DNA of 64,000 nt. It comes from Acidobacteriaceae bacterium (GTDB lineage: Bacteria > Acidobacteriota > Terriglobia > Terriglobales > Acidobacteriaceae). The position numbers were made by a program, and so were the translations under genes. Under the pieces are notes generated by a model. That model saw only the letters and a list, made by a program, of their open reading frames with translations. It did not search any database and was not told the origin of the DNA. Of the stretch, positions 1 to 7,013 are shown piece after piece (within the stretch, counting starts at the first letter, position 1; each line of letters starts with the position of its first letter). Location of the stretch: assembly GCA_030041045.1 (NCBI GenBank), contig JASHOQ010000038.1:62001-126000 (forward strand), written 5' to 3'.

Positions 1-1076
1 TAGCCGTCCTGTGCGGCAACGTAAGTGATGGCGTTGTTGAGCACGCTCAGAGCGCTCTGCGCATTTCCGGCTGTATCGAGGTTGGTGTCCGCCAGGTCGG
101 CTGACTGGTCGCCGCCGGTCGCGGTCACGTAACTGATGGTCGTGGTGGCCGCAGTGCTCGCCGCCAGGGTCCCAGCCTCGCCCGTCACGGAGTCAGCGAA
201 TGCGGCTCCGGTCGTCGCCACCGTGGAAAGCGCGACGGAAACATCGGGATTGGTATTGGTGAGCAGAATGCCCGTGTCTCCGCCCGCAACCGTCTTGTCG
301 CCCACCGCCGCCGCGGTAGTAAAGTTGGCGGTGACACCGGGAATGCCGTCCTTGTTGATCTCCGTAATCAGCGCGCCCACGGTGTCGGCGTCGGTGGTGA
401 TCGTGCTCGTAGTGCCGTCGGGATTGGTGATGGTGAACACCAGGCTGCCGGCGACGGCGTCGCTTTGCGCGGCTGCGGTGGTCAGCGCGCCGGCCGTGTC
501 CACCGAAAGATCCACAAATTCGCCCGCATCGCTCTGCTGCACCGTGCCGCCGGAGTCGCCCACGCTTGACGACGTCAGTTTGGCAAAGAAGAGATCGTCG
601 ATCGACGAGCCGGTTGCCGAGGAGTCGCCGGTATAGATGGCCACGCCCGCCTGCGAACCGTTGAACACCTGGTTCTGGTTGTAGGTGGTCGTGGATCCGA
701 TGTTGTTGATCTCGGAAAGAATCGACTGGTACTCCTGATTCGCCGCCGCCTCCTGCGAAGAATCGAGTGTGCCGTTTGAGGCCTCAGTGGCCAGGGTGAT
801 GGCGCGGTTCAGCAGGCTGGTCACCTGGGAGAGCGCGCCATCGGCCACTTGCAGAAGGCCCACGCCCTCGGTCGCGTTGGTTGTCGACTGCGTGAGCGCG
901 GCGGAGTTGGCCGCCAGGCCATTGATCAACGAGAGCCCCGCGGCATCGTCGGCGCCAGAGTTGATTTGCGAACCCGACGACAACTGCTGCAGAACGGTCT
1001 GCAGGCTATTGTTCGTGTTGTTCAGGTAATTCTCAGCGTAAATGGCTGAAAGATTGTTCAGAACGCCAAGGGACAT
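1..1076 (-). CDS. fliC: Flagellin (5' part; gene runs off the left edge)
   Basis: Structural subunit of the flagellar filament, exported through the flagellar type III apparatus. The first residues (MSLGVLNNLSAIYAENYL) and the block LSSGSQINSGADDAAGLS near residue 33 match the conserved coiled-coil D0/D1 N-terminus of flagellins. About 358 codons are visible: after the conserved N-terminal helices comes a long Thr/Ala/Gly/Asp-rich stretch typical of the variable surface domain, and the last visible residues (SALSVLNNAITYVAAQ) begin the conserved C-terminal D1 helix. The 3' end lies outside the window. The ATG has a good ribosome binding site (AAAAGGAGC) and a sigma-28 promoter upstream. No other flagellar gene is visible, so the filament gene seems to stand apart from the hook/basal-body genes. 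Confidence 0.93.
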   Translation of the reverse strand, partial: MSLGVLNNLSAIYAENYLNNTNNSLQTVLQQLSSGSQINSGADDAAGLSLINGLAANSAALTQSTTNATEGVGLLQVADGALSQVTSLLNRAITLATEASNGTLDSSQEAAANQEYQSILSEINNIGSTTTYNQNQVFNGSQAGVAIYTGDSSATGSSIDDLFFAKLTSSSVGDSGGTVQQSDAGEFVDLSVDTAGALTTAAAQSDAVAGSLVFTITNPDGTTSTITTDADTVGALITEINKDGIPGVTANFTTAAAVGDKTVAGGDTGILLTNTNPDVSVALSTVATTGAAFADSVTGEAGTLAASTAATTTISYVTATGGDQSADLADTNLDTAGNAQSALSVLNNAITYVAAQDG

Positions 1077-1174
1077 GGGACTCCGCTCCTTTTCGGATGC
1101 CTTGCCCGGCCGCCCGCTTCGCTGGAAGCGTCGTCGCCGTCTCGGCGGGTGGCCCCACCCTGCATCCACCTCCT

Positions 1175-1201
1175 TCATCGGAGCGGCCCGAAATAACTTT
1201 A
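1175..1201 (-). promoter_or_regulatory. Sigma-28 (FliA) flagellar promoter
   Basis: On the minus strand TAAAGTTA (1201-1194), an 11-bp spacer, then TCCGATGA (1182-1175). The FliA consensus in enterobacteria is TAAAGTTT-N11-GCCGATAA, so 13 of 16 positions and the exact spacer match. It sits about 100 bp upstream of the flagellin ATG, which is where a late flagellar promoter is expected. Confidence 0.8.
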
Positions 1202-1368
1202 GTCACAATTTTTGAAAGGCCCGGAAATTGCCTCTGTCGCGCCCCGGCTCAGGTTGTTCCGGATTGGCTCAAGTCCTGTCCCAACCCGCGGCAAGTGCTG
1301 CATCGATGCGCTTCACGGGCCTGTCCGGCTCTGGGCCATCCGCCGGCCTGCGCGCCGCATCCCGGTGG

Positions 1369-1407
1369 AAAAAAATCGGCGGCCGGGAGAACCGCTCCCA
1401 GGCCGCC
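1369..1407 (-). terminator. Rho-independent terminator of the sigma/Spy operon
   Basis: The arms GGCGGCC-GGGAG (1378-1389) and CTCCC-A-GGCCGCC (1395-1407) form a 12-bp stem with one bulge around a 5-nt loop. Read on the minus strand it is followed by a run of T (1375-1369). It lies about 50 bp beyond the stop of the Spy-like gene and separates that operon from the flagellin promoter. Confidence 0.85.
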
Positions 1408-1456
1408 AACGGTCTCAGGCACTCATGAGACCGCATTTGCTCTCTGAACTCGAACC

Positions 1457-2107
1457 CTATTGTGGATCGCCCGTTCCCGGTCCCGGCTGCTGCGGAGGAG
1501 GCGCGCTCGGTTGGCCCCCTGGCGGTGCAGGTGGTGGGCCCTGGTGATGAAACTGTCCCCCTGGCCCATGCATTCCGGCGCCGTGTCCATCGCGCCCCCA
1601 TCCGCCCGGTCCATGATCTTCGCGGGAGGTCTGCACCTGCTTCCACTGCTCCGCCGTCAGCTTGCTGCGGATCGCCAGCAAAAAGCGCGCATTTGCCTTT
1701 TCAAGCTCGGCGCGCGCCTGGGCGATCTTGTCAATCTGCGCCAGGATCGCGGTTTCATTCGGATCGTCGGCGCGCATCAGCGGCTCCATCTCGATCTCAG
1801 CCTTCTCCACGTTTGCGCGCAGGTCGATCAGCGTCACGCGATGATCCTGCAGAATGCCGTCCATGGCCTTGCGCTGGTCGTCGGTCAGTTTCAGTTTCTC
1901 GACAATTCTGGGATTGTTCCAGAACTGTCCCCGCTCCCCATCAAACTGGAAAGCCCGTTCCATGGGCGGCCGATGATCGCCGAACCCAGGACCGGGTCCC
2001 GGTCCCATGCCCCTGCCGTCGCCGGGTCCCTGCGCGGCGGCCAGACCGCCCAAAAGCAATACTCCCGCCATCGCACAAAGCAACCGTACTGCAAATCTCT
2101 CCTTCAT
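1457..2107 (-). CDS. Periplasmic Spy/CpxP-like LTxxQ protein
   Basis: 216 residues with a signal peptide (hydrophobic VRLLCAMAGVLLLGGLAAAQ), a Gly/Pro-rich linker, a helical core of about 100 residues and a Gly/Pro/His/Gln-rich tail. The core carries two LTxxQ-type motifs (LTDDQRKAM and LTAEQWKQV), the hallmark of Spy/CpxP/CnrX-like periplasmic chaperones and metal sensors. It is the last gene of a minus-strand operon after an ECF sigma factor and a membrane protein, the arrangement seen when such a protein senses envelope or metal stress for the sigma factor; that role is inference. The His-containing tail (RDGHGAGMHG) could bind metal. A GTG at 2116 is an alternative start; ATG 2107 is better placed for AAGGTG. 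Confidence 0.8.
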   Translation of the reverse strand: MKERFAVRLLCAMAGVLLLGGLAAAQGPGDGRGMGPGPGPGFGDHRPPMERAFQFDGERGQFWNNPRIVEKLKLTDDQRKAMDGILQDHRVTLIDLRANVEKAEIEMEPLMRADDPNETAILAQIDKIAQARAELEKANARFLLAIRSKLTAEQWKQVQTSREDHGPGGWGRDGHGAGMHGPGGQFHHQGPPPAPPGGQPSAPPPQQPGPGTGDPQ

Positions 2108-2198
2108 GCCCCTCACCTTCCGCTCGATCAGAGCGGCTTGTTCTCCTTTCCTGCTTCATCGGCTCGTATCTTTCCTCGTATCTTTCACTCCGTATCCT

Positions 2199-2657
2199 TC
2201 ATTGCGCCGCATCCTCATCCATCAACTGCGCCAGCGGTTCCATGGCCGCGGGAACGTCGCGCGAAATATCGCTGTCTACGGTCGCCAGCAGATCTTCATC
2301 CGCCGCGCGCTGTTGCGCTGCCAGTTGCCGCTGCTGCACTTCACGCGCTTCGAGCGCCAGCCTGGCCGCCATCGCCGCGCGCTCATGACGCTCATAAACT
2401 GCGCCCGACAATCCGCCCGCCACCAGCACGCAGCCCAGAGCCCAGGCCAGCGCCGGCCGCCAGACGCTCCGCTCCGCCTGCACCTGCGCTTGCGGCCGGC
2501 TGTACACTGCTTCGCCCCATGCGTGCGCATGGGCGCGGAAATCCTGGAGCGCCTGTGCTAGCACCGGATCGATCTCCGAACCCATTTCCGGGTCGATCCC
2601 CGGATCGATGGGCGAACTTGAAATCGTTTCATCCGCCGTTTTCTTTTTCCAACTCAT
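2199..2657 (-). CDS. Single-pass membrane protein, possible anti-sigma factor
   Basis: 152 residues: an acidic cytoplasmic part of about 65 residues, one membrane segment (WALGCVLVAGGLSGAVY, about 73-89), then an alpha-helical Ala/Arg/Gln-rich stretch and an acidic end. The ATG overlaps the stop of the upstream ECF sigma gene by 4 bp (ATGA), so the two are translationally coupled, as is usual for sigma/anti-sigma pairs. I see no zinc-binding HxxxCxxC anti-sigma motif, so the call rests on position and topology. It may be a scaffold unrelated to sigma control. Confidence 0.6.
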   Translation of the reverse strand: MSWKKKTADETISSSPIDPGIDPEMGSEIDPVLAQALQDFRAHAHAWGEAVYSRPQAQVQAERSVWRPALAWALGCVLVAGGLSGAVYERHERAAMAARLALEAREVQQRQLAAQQRAADEDLLATVDSDISRDVPAAMEPLAQLMDEDAAQ

Positions 2658-3280
2658 GACTTCTCCCTCAGCTCCGCGCGCACTTTTCCCAGCGCCCGCG
2701 AAAGATGCGCCTTCACCGTTCCCTCGCTCAACCCCGTGGAGCTGGCAATCTCGCTCAGCTCCTGGTCTTCAACGTAGCGCAGCAGAAACACCGTTCTCTG
2801 CCGCTCGCTTAAACCCTGCATCGCCTTCCACACCTGCTGCACCCGCTCGCGCGCCAGCATCTGCTGCTCTGCCGTGCGCTCCCCGCTCGGCAGCCACTCG
2901 CTGGCCTCGTCCAGGTCCACGGAGTTGACCCGCGTGTGCCGCCAGAATTGCATGCGACGGTTGCGCCAGTGGTCCTTCTGCAGGTTGATCGCAATCCGCA
3001 TCAGCCACGTCATGGCGCTTGACTCGCCGCGAAACCTTCCCCAGTTGCGGTGCGCCTTCAGGAAGCATTCCTGCGTCAGCGTCTCCGCCAGATCCAGGTC
3101 GCGCGTGGAGGCCAGCAAAAACCGAAAAATCTGCGGCCGATGGCTCTCCACCACGCGCACAAACTCCCGCGCGGCAATCTCCTCCGCTGACTCCGCCGTC
3201 ATCGGCTTGACTGCTGTGCCGGCCGCCATCACTCTGGTAGACGCCCGCTTAGCGTGCAAGTTTACAGCCTCCTGTTTCAT
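2654..3280 (-). CDS. ECF-type RNA polymerase sigma factor
   Basis: 208 residues of the sigma-70 ECF group. Region 2 covers HRPQIFRFLLASTRD through TWLMRIAINLQKDHWRNRR (about 48-110). Region 4 is LSERQRTVFLLRYVEDQELSEIA followed by the helix-turn-helix SEGTVKAHLSRALGKVR near the end. It heads a three-gene operon with a membrane protein and a Spy-like periplasmic protein, suggesting envelope-stress control (inference). The ATG at 3280 has no clear ribosome binding site, whereas a TTG at 3259 is preceded by a perfect AGGAGG at 8 bp, so translation may begin seven codons later. Confidence 0.92.
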   Translation of the reverse strand: MKQEAVNLHAKRASTRVMAAGTAVKPMTAESAEEIAAREFVRVVESHRPQIFRFLLASTRDLDLAETLTQECFLKAHRNWGRFRGESSAMTWLMRIAINLQKDHWRNRRMQFWRHTRVNSVDLDEASEWLPSGERTAEQQMLARERVQQVWKAMQGLSERQRTVFLLRYVEDQELSEIASSTGLSEGTVKAHLSRALGKVRAELREKS

Positions 3281-3458
3281 TTTCGCGCGATGCTTCGGTT
3301 CCCCAGGAAGGTTATTTTCGGGTCATGCATCCAGTTACTTTGAACACCGGAGAGCGGGAAAAGTCGGCGTGCCGCGAGTCCGTTGGGCAGCCGGCGGGGG
3401 AACGCGGCGGCAAGCGGGAAAAGCGGTCCTCCGTGGCCCTCCGGGGCGCGGCCGGGGA

Positions 3459-3464
3459 TATAAT
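3459..3464 (+). promoter_or_regulatory. Candidate -10 box for the Gfo/Idh/MocA gene
   Basis: A perfect TATAAT lies 37 bp before the chosen start codon in the divergent region between the sigma operon and the oxidoreductase gene. I do not see a convincing TTGACA at the right distance, so this is only a candidate. Confidence 0.3.
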
Positions 3465-3501
3465 TCGATCCGGCAACGAAATAAGAATGAGGAGAATGCA
3501 A

Positions 3502-4812
3502 ATGATTTCCCGGCGTACCTTCCTGCATGAACTGGCTGCGGGCACGGCCATAGCCACGACGGCAAAAAGCTACGGGCAGATTCTGGGCGCGAACGACCGC
3601 GTCAACTTTGCCATCGCCGGCCTCAACGGCCGCGGGTACGCGCATCTGTCCGCGCTCAAAGACCTCAGCGCCGATACCCGCCTGGCGTACATCTGCGACG
3701 TCGACGCCACGGTTCTGAACAAGTTTTCCGCGCGCGCTCAGCAGGCGCTGGGCTACGCGCCCCAGGCTGAGCAGGACTTCCGCCATGCCCTCGCCTCGCG
3801 CGAAGTGGACGCCATTTCCATCGCCACGCCCGACCACTGGCACACGCCGCTGGCCGTGCTCGCTCTCAAAGCCGGCAAGCACGTATACGTCGAGAAGCCC
3901 TCGAGCCAGAATCCCCGTGAGGGCGAGTTACTGGTCGAAGCGCAGAAAAAATACGGGAAGCTGGTGCAGGTGGGCGACCAGCAGCGTTCAAGCGCCTACA
4001 CGCGCAAAATGATCGACCAAATTCACTCGGGCTTCATCGGCACGCCGTATCTGGCGCGCGCCTGGTACGCCAACACCCGCGGCACCATGGGCATCGGTAA
4101 AGAGGCGCCCGTTCCCGCCACGCTCGACTGGGATCTTTGGCAAGGCCCTGCGCCGCGCAGCGCGTACAAGGACAACATCCATCCCTACAACTGGCACTGG
4201 TTGCGACGCTACGGCACCGGCGAAACCCTTAACAACGGCACCCACGAAGTGGACATCTGCCGCTGGGCCTTGCAGGCGGAGTTCCCGCACACCGTCTCCT
4301 CCGCCGGCGGCCGCTATCAATACAAGGACGACTGGCAGTTCTACGACACGCTGATTACGAATTTCGGCTATCCCGACAAGACCATCTCCTGGGAGGGCCG
4401 CAGTTGCCAGGGCATGCGGGATTTCGGCCGCGATCGCGGCTCGGCCATCTTCGGCACCCAGGGCACGGTCGTCATTGACCGCTCGGGCTACGACGTCTTC
4501 GACTGGAAGGGCAAGCAGACGGATCAGTTCCGCACCGGCCACGTCACCTCGACGAGCGATCTGCTCGGCATTGACGACATGACGGACGCGCACTTCGCCA
4601 ACTTCATCGCCGCCATGCGCGGAAAAGAGAATCTCAATTCGCCCATCCCCGTGGCTAACGTCACCGTGACCATGCTTCTGCTCTCGAACATCGCCTGGTT
4701 CGTCGACCGCACTCTGCACCTCGATCCGGAAAACGGGCACGTTCTCAACGACGCCGAAGCCATGCAATACTGGAGCCGCACCTACGAGCCCGGCTGGGAA
4801 GTGACGGTGTAG
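3502..4812 (+). CDS. Tat-exported Gfo/Idh/MocA family oxidoreductase
   Basis: 436 residues. The N-terminus MISRRTFLHELAAG is a twin-arginine (SRRTFL) signal, so the folded, cofactor-loaded enzyme is probably exported. The Rossmann fold begins with FAIAGLNGRGYAHL, and VYVEKPSSQNPREGELL is the EKP motif (catalytic lysine) of the family; SIATPDHWH also fits. Secreted members act on sugars or cyclitols with NAD(P); the substrate here is unknown. Three in-frame ATGs occur (3487, 3496, 3502). GAGGAG lies 7 bp before the third, which also puts the Tat motif at the N-terminus, so I chose 3502. The TAG stop is followed directly by the heptad repeats at 4818. Confidence 0.9.
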   Translation: MISRRTFLHELAAGTAIATTAKSYGQILGANDRVNFAIAGLNGRGYAHLSALKDLSADTRLAYICDVDATVLNKFSARAQQALGYAPQAEQDFRHALASREVDAISIATPDHWHTPLAVLALKAGKHVYVEKPSSQNPREGELLVEAQKKYGKLVQVGDQQRSSAYTRKMIDQIHSGFIGTPYLARAWYANTRGTMGIGKEAPVPATLDWDLWQGPAPRSAYKDNIHPYNWHWLRRYGTGETLNNGTHEVDICRWALQAEFPHTVSSAGGRYQYKDDWQFYDTLITNFGYPDKTISWEGRSCQGMRDFGRDRGSAIFGTQGTVVIDRSGYDVFDWKGKQTDQFRTGHVTSTSDLLGIDDMTDAHFANFIAAMRGKENLNSPIPVANVTVTMLLLSNIAWFVDRTLHLDPENGHVLNDAEAMQYWSRTYEPGWEVTV

Positions 4813-4817
4813 CCATC

Positions 4818-4965
4818 GAGCTTCTAGCTGCTAGCCTCTAGCTCCTAGCTCCGCTTTCGCGCCGCCGTGCCTTTAAGAGCGAGACGACCGGCAGACCCGT
4901 TTGAGCGAACCGGAGTGCGCAAGCAGGAGAAAAACTAGAAGCTAGGAGATGGCAGCTAGAAGCTC
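4818..4965. repeat. Inverted pair of heptanucleotide arrays (TAGCNNN)
   Basis: Five 7-bp units at 4818-4852 (GAGCTTC, TAGCTGC, TAGCCTC, TAGCTCC, TAGCTCC). The same kind of units in reverse complement fill 4931-4965. The outer 14 bp (4818-4831 and 4952-4965) are perfect inverted repeats, so the two arrays could pair around a 79-bp spacer. The first array starts 5 bp after the stop of the oxidoreductase gene; the second ends right at the ribosome binding site of the aldo/keto reductase gene. Confidence 0.85.
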
Positions 4966-4978
4966 AGGAGATCGAGCA

Positions 4979-5860
4979 ATGCCCACTGAAACCCCCGCCG
5001 CCCAATCCGGCACCATCACCCTCGGCGGCGATCTCACCGTCAACCGCCTCGGCTACGGCGCCATGCGCATCACCGGCAAGGGCATCTGGGGTCCTCCGGA
5101 AGACCGCAAGGCCGCGCTGGCCACGCTGCGCCGCGCTGTCGAGCTCGGCGTCAACTTTATTGACACGGCCGACTCCTACGGCCCCGACGTCTCCGAGGAG
5201 CTGATCGCCGAAGCGCTTGCGCCCTATCCCGCCGGCCTGGTCATCACCACCAAGGTCGGCTGGACCCGCCACGGCCCCAGCGTCTGGCAGCACGACGCCA
5301 GTCCCGCGCACATCGCCGAAGCCGTTGAAGGCAGCCTGCGCCGGTTGCGCCTCGAGCGCATCGATGTTTACCAGCTGCACGTCCCCGATCCGGCCGTTTC
5401 CTTTGATGCTTCAGTGGAAGCGCTCGCGCGCCTGCGCGACGCGGGCAAGGTGCGCCACGTCGGGCTCTCCAACGTGACCCTCGAGCACATCCGCCGCGCA
5501 GAAAAAACTGTCCCCATCGTCAGCGTGCAGAACCGCTACAGCTTTTCCGATCGCGAGTGGGATTATGTCGTGGATTATTGCCAGGCCAATGCCATTGCCT
5601 TTCTTCCCTGGGGACCGATGGCGCAGGGCCGGAAGGCGAATGAAACCATCGAGCACATCGCCGCGGCGCGCCAGGCCACGACCGCCGTGGTCTCGCTTGC
5701 CTGGCTGCTCCGCCGCGCGCCCGCGGTCCTGCCCATCCCCGGCACCGGCAGCGTGAAGCACCTCGAAGAGAACGTGAGCGCAGCCGCGTTCCGCCTCACC
5801 GGCGAGGAGTTCGCTGCGTTGAATGCGGTCACCCCGAAGCCTTACTGGTTGCGCGGGTAG
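4979..5860 (+). CDS. Aldo/keto reductase
   Basis: NAD(P)H-dependent carbonyl reductase of the TIM-barrel AKR family, 293 residues. Visible family marks are LGYGAMRITG, the Asp/Tyr pair in FIDTADSYGPDVSEELI, the lysine in VITTKVGW, the histidine in DVYQLHVPD, and the cofactor loop IPGTGSVKHLEENV near the C-terminus. The catalytic Asp/Tyr/Lys/His set is complete. The ATG at 4979 follows AGGAG at 8 bp; an ATG at 4949 lies inside the repeat array and is less likely. The substrate cannot be read from the sequence, and the gene shares only strand with its neighbour. Confidence 0.9.
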   Translation: MPTETPAAQSGTITLGGDLTVNRLGYGAMRITGKGIWGPPEDRKAALATLRRAVELGVNFIDTADSYGPDVSEELIAEALAPYPAGLVITTKVGWTRHGPSVWQHDASPAHIAEAVEGSLRRLRLERIDVYQLHVPDPAVSFDASVEALARLRDAGKVRHVGLSNVTLEHIRRAEKTVPIVSVQNRYSFSDREWDYVVDYCQANAIAFLPWGPMAQGRKANETIEHIAAARQATTAVVSLAWLLRRAPAVLPIPGTGSVKHLEENVSAAAFRLTGEEFAALNAVTPKPYWLRG

Positions 5861-5875
5861 ATGCGGCGGCAGAGT

Positions 5876-6448
5876 TCATTGTTCCGTGCCGCCTGATGGC
5901 GCGCCCGCGCTCGCTGGCGCCGGCTGGACCGGCCTTACCGGCTCATTCAGGCCGTGTTCCGGATCGTACTGGTTTTTCAACATCCACGCCTTGAACTGGG
6001 CAGTCGGCTCTTCGCCGAGAAGCCCGTTGTGCCGCACGTAAACGGAATCCGGTTTGAGGGTCACTTGCAGATCGCAGCTGCTCATCGCGCCGGGCTTTCC
6101 TCCCGGTACCGGAAGCAGAACCTCCAACTCGCGGCCCGGCTTTTTCCAGCGCGCCAGGTAGGTCTCGTATCCATCCGAAACCATCAACCGCTGCTCGCAG
6201 CGGTAGGAGAAGTCGAAGCCGTGCGGGTCGCTGTTTTCAAAGAGATTGGCGCGGCCTTCCCCATCCACGTCTTCCAGCGTGCCGTATGGGTTGCCACCCG
6301 GCCGGTAATAGTGCGAATGCGAATTGAACTGGAAGATATGCACGCGCAGCGGGTAATTCGCGGGATCGCGGTTCCCCGCAAATGCCGCCGTTGCAAACAG
6401 AAGCGAACCAAGAAGCGCACTCAGGCAGAAAATCATGACGCGGCGCAT
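5876..6448 (-). CDS. Secreted protein of unknown function
   Basis: 190 residues beginning with a clear signal peptide (MRRVMIFCLSALLGSLLFA, cleavage after AFA). The mature part is rich in aromatic residues, Asn and His (HIFQFNSHSHYYRPGG), contains two cysteines that could form a disulphide, and ends in a Pro/Ala-rich tail. I recognise no domain. The ATG at 6448 is preceded by GAGGTG. It converges on the aldo/keto reductase gene with 15 bp between stops. Confidence 0.75.
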   Translation of the reverse strand: MRRVMIFCLSALLGSLLFATAAFAGNRDPANYPLRVHIFQFNSHSHYYRPGGNPYGTLEDVDGEGRANLFENSDPHGFDFSYRCEQRLMVSDGYETYLARWKKPGRELEVLLPVPGGKPGAMSSCDLQVTLKPDSVYVRHNGLLGEEPTAQFKAWMLKNQYDPEHGLNEPVRPVQPAPASAGAPSGGTEQ

Positions 6449-6597
6449 AGTATTCACCTCACCGGGCACGGGGTTCGGGCAATTCGCAATCATTGTAGCT
6501 CTGCTCTTTCTCAAAAAGAATGCCAAAAACCAGTTAGCGGCTCCATCCCAGACCTTCAAATCGGTCGACCGTCTCAAGAGGAACGCCGACTTCCGCC

Positions 6598-6963
6598 TTA
6601 CCGGCGCGGCGTTCGCCCAGCCCAACGTCGTGGTGCCACAGCCTTGACGGTTCCACGGCTGCGCGGCCTGCGCGCCGGATTTGGCCGCGGCGGCACGTAG
6701 TGGAAGCGGATGAGAAAAATCTTCTCGCCGCGCCCGTGCTTCGCCACTTTCAGCAGATCGAGAACGCCCAAGAATCCTGAGGCACGCGCCAGCTCCGGTG
6801 TAATGTCCGGCCAACCGATCGGCTCGATCGACTCGACCTCGATTTCACCTTCTTCCATCCGGTAGCGCCCGCCCACGCGCACGCGCGGGCTCATCCAGAT
6901 GCGCACGCTGCACGTGATCTCGCCGCGCCGTACGCCCTCGCGCAGACGTCTGGCAAACATCAT
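6598..6963 (-). CDS. ASCH-domain protein
   Basis: About 121 residues. The first 90 fit the ASCH fold (RNA-binding-like beta barrel related to PUA): FARRLREGVRRGEITCSVR, then the RVRVGGRYRM strand pair, ESIEPIGWPDITPELARASGF, and a closing FLIRFHYV strand. ASCH proteins are thought to bind RNA or modified nucleosides; a few are amidohydrolases of acetylated cytidine. The C-terminal 30 residues are Arg/Pro-rich and basic. The ATG at 6963 is chosen because GGGAGG lies 8 bp upstream; ATGs at 6969 and 6960 are also in frame. It follows the glycosidase gene by 50 bp on the same strand. Confidence 0.72.
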   Translation of the reverse strand: MMFARRLREGVRRGEITCSVRIWMSPRVRVGGRYRMEEGEIEVESIEPIGWPDITPELARASGFLGVLDLLKVAKHGRGEKIFLIRFHYVPPRPNPARRPRSRGTVKAVAPRRWAGRTPRR

Positions 6964-7013
6964 GCGCATCGCCTCCCGAATAGCTGCGCTCGCTTGCGCC
7001 CTACAGCTGCCCC

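Noticed and set aside
1460-2659. Plus-strand open frame of 399 codons
   Set aside because: Shadow of the Spy-like and membrane-protein genes on the minus strand; Arg/Pro/Ala-rich without family signal.
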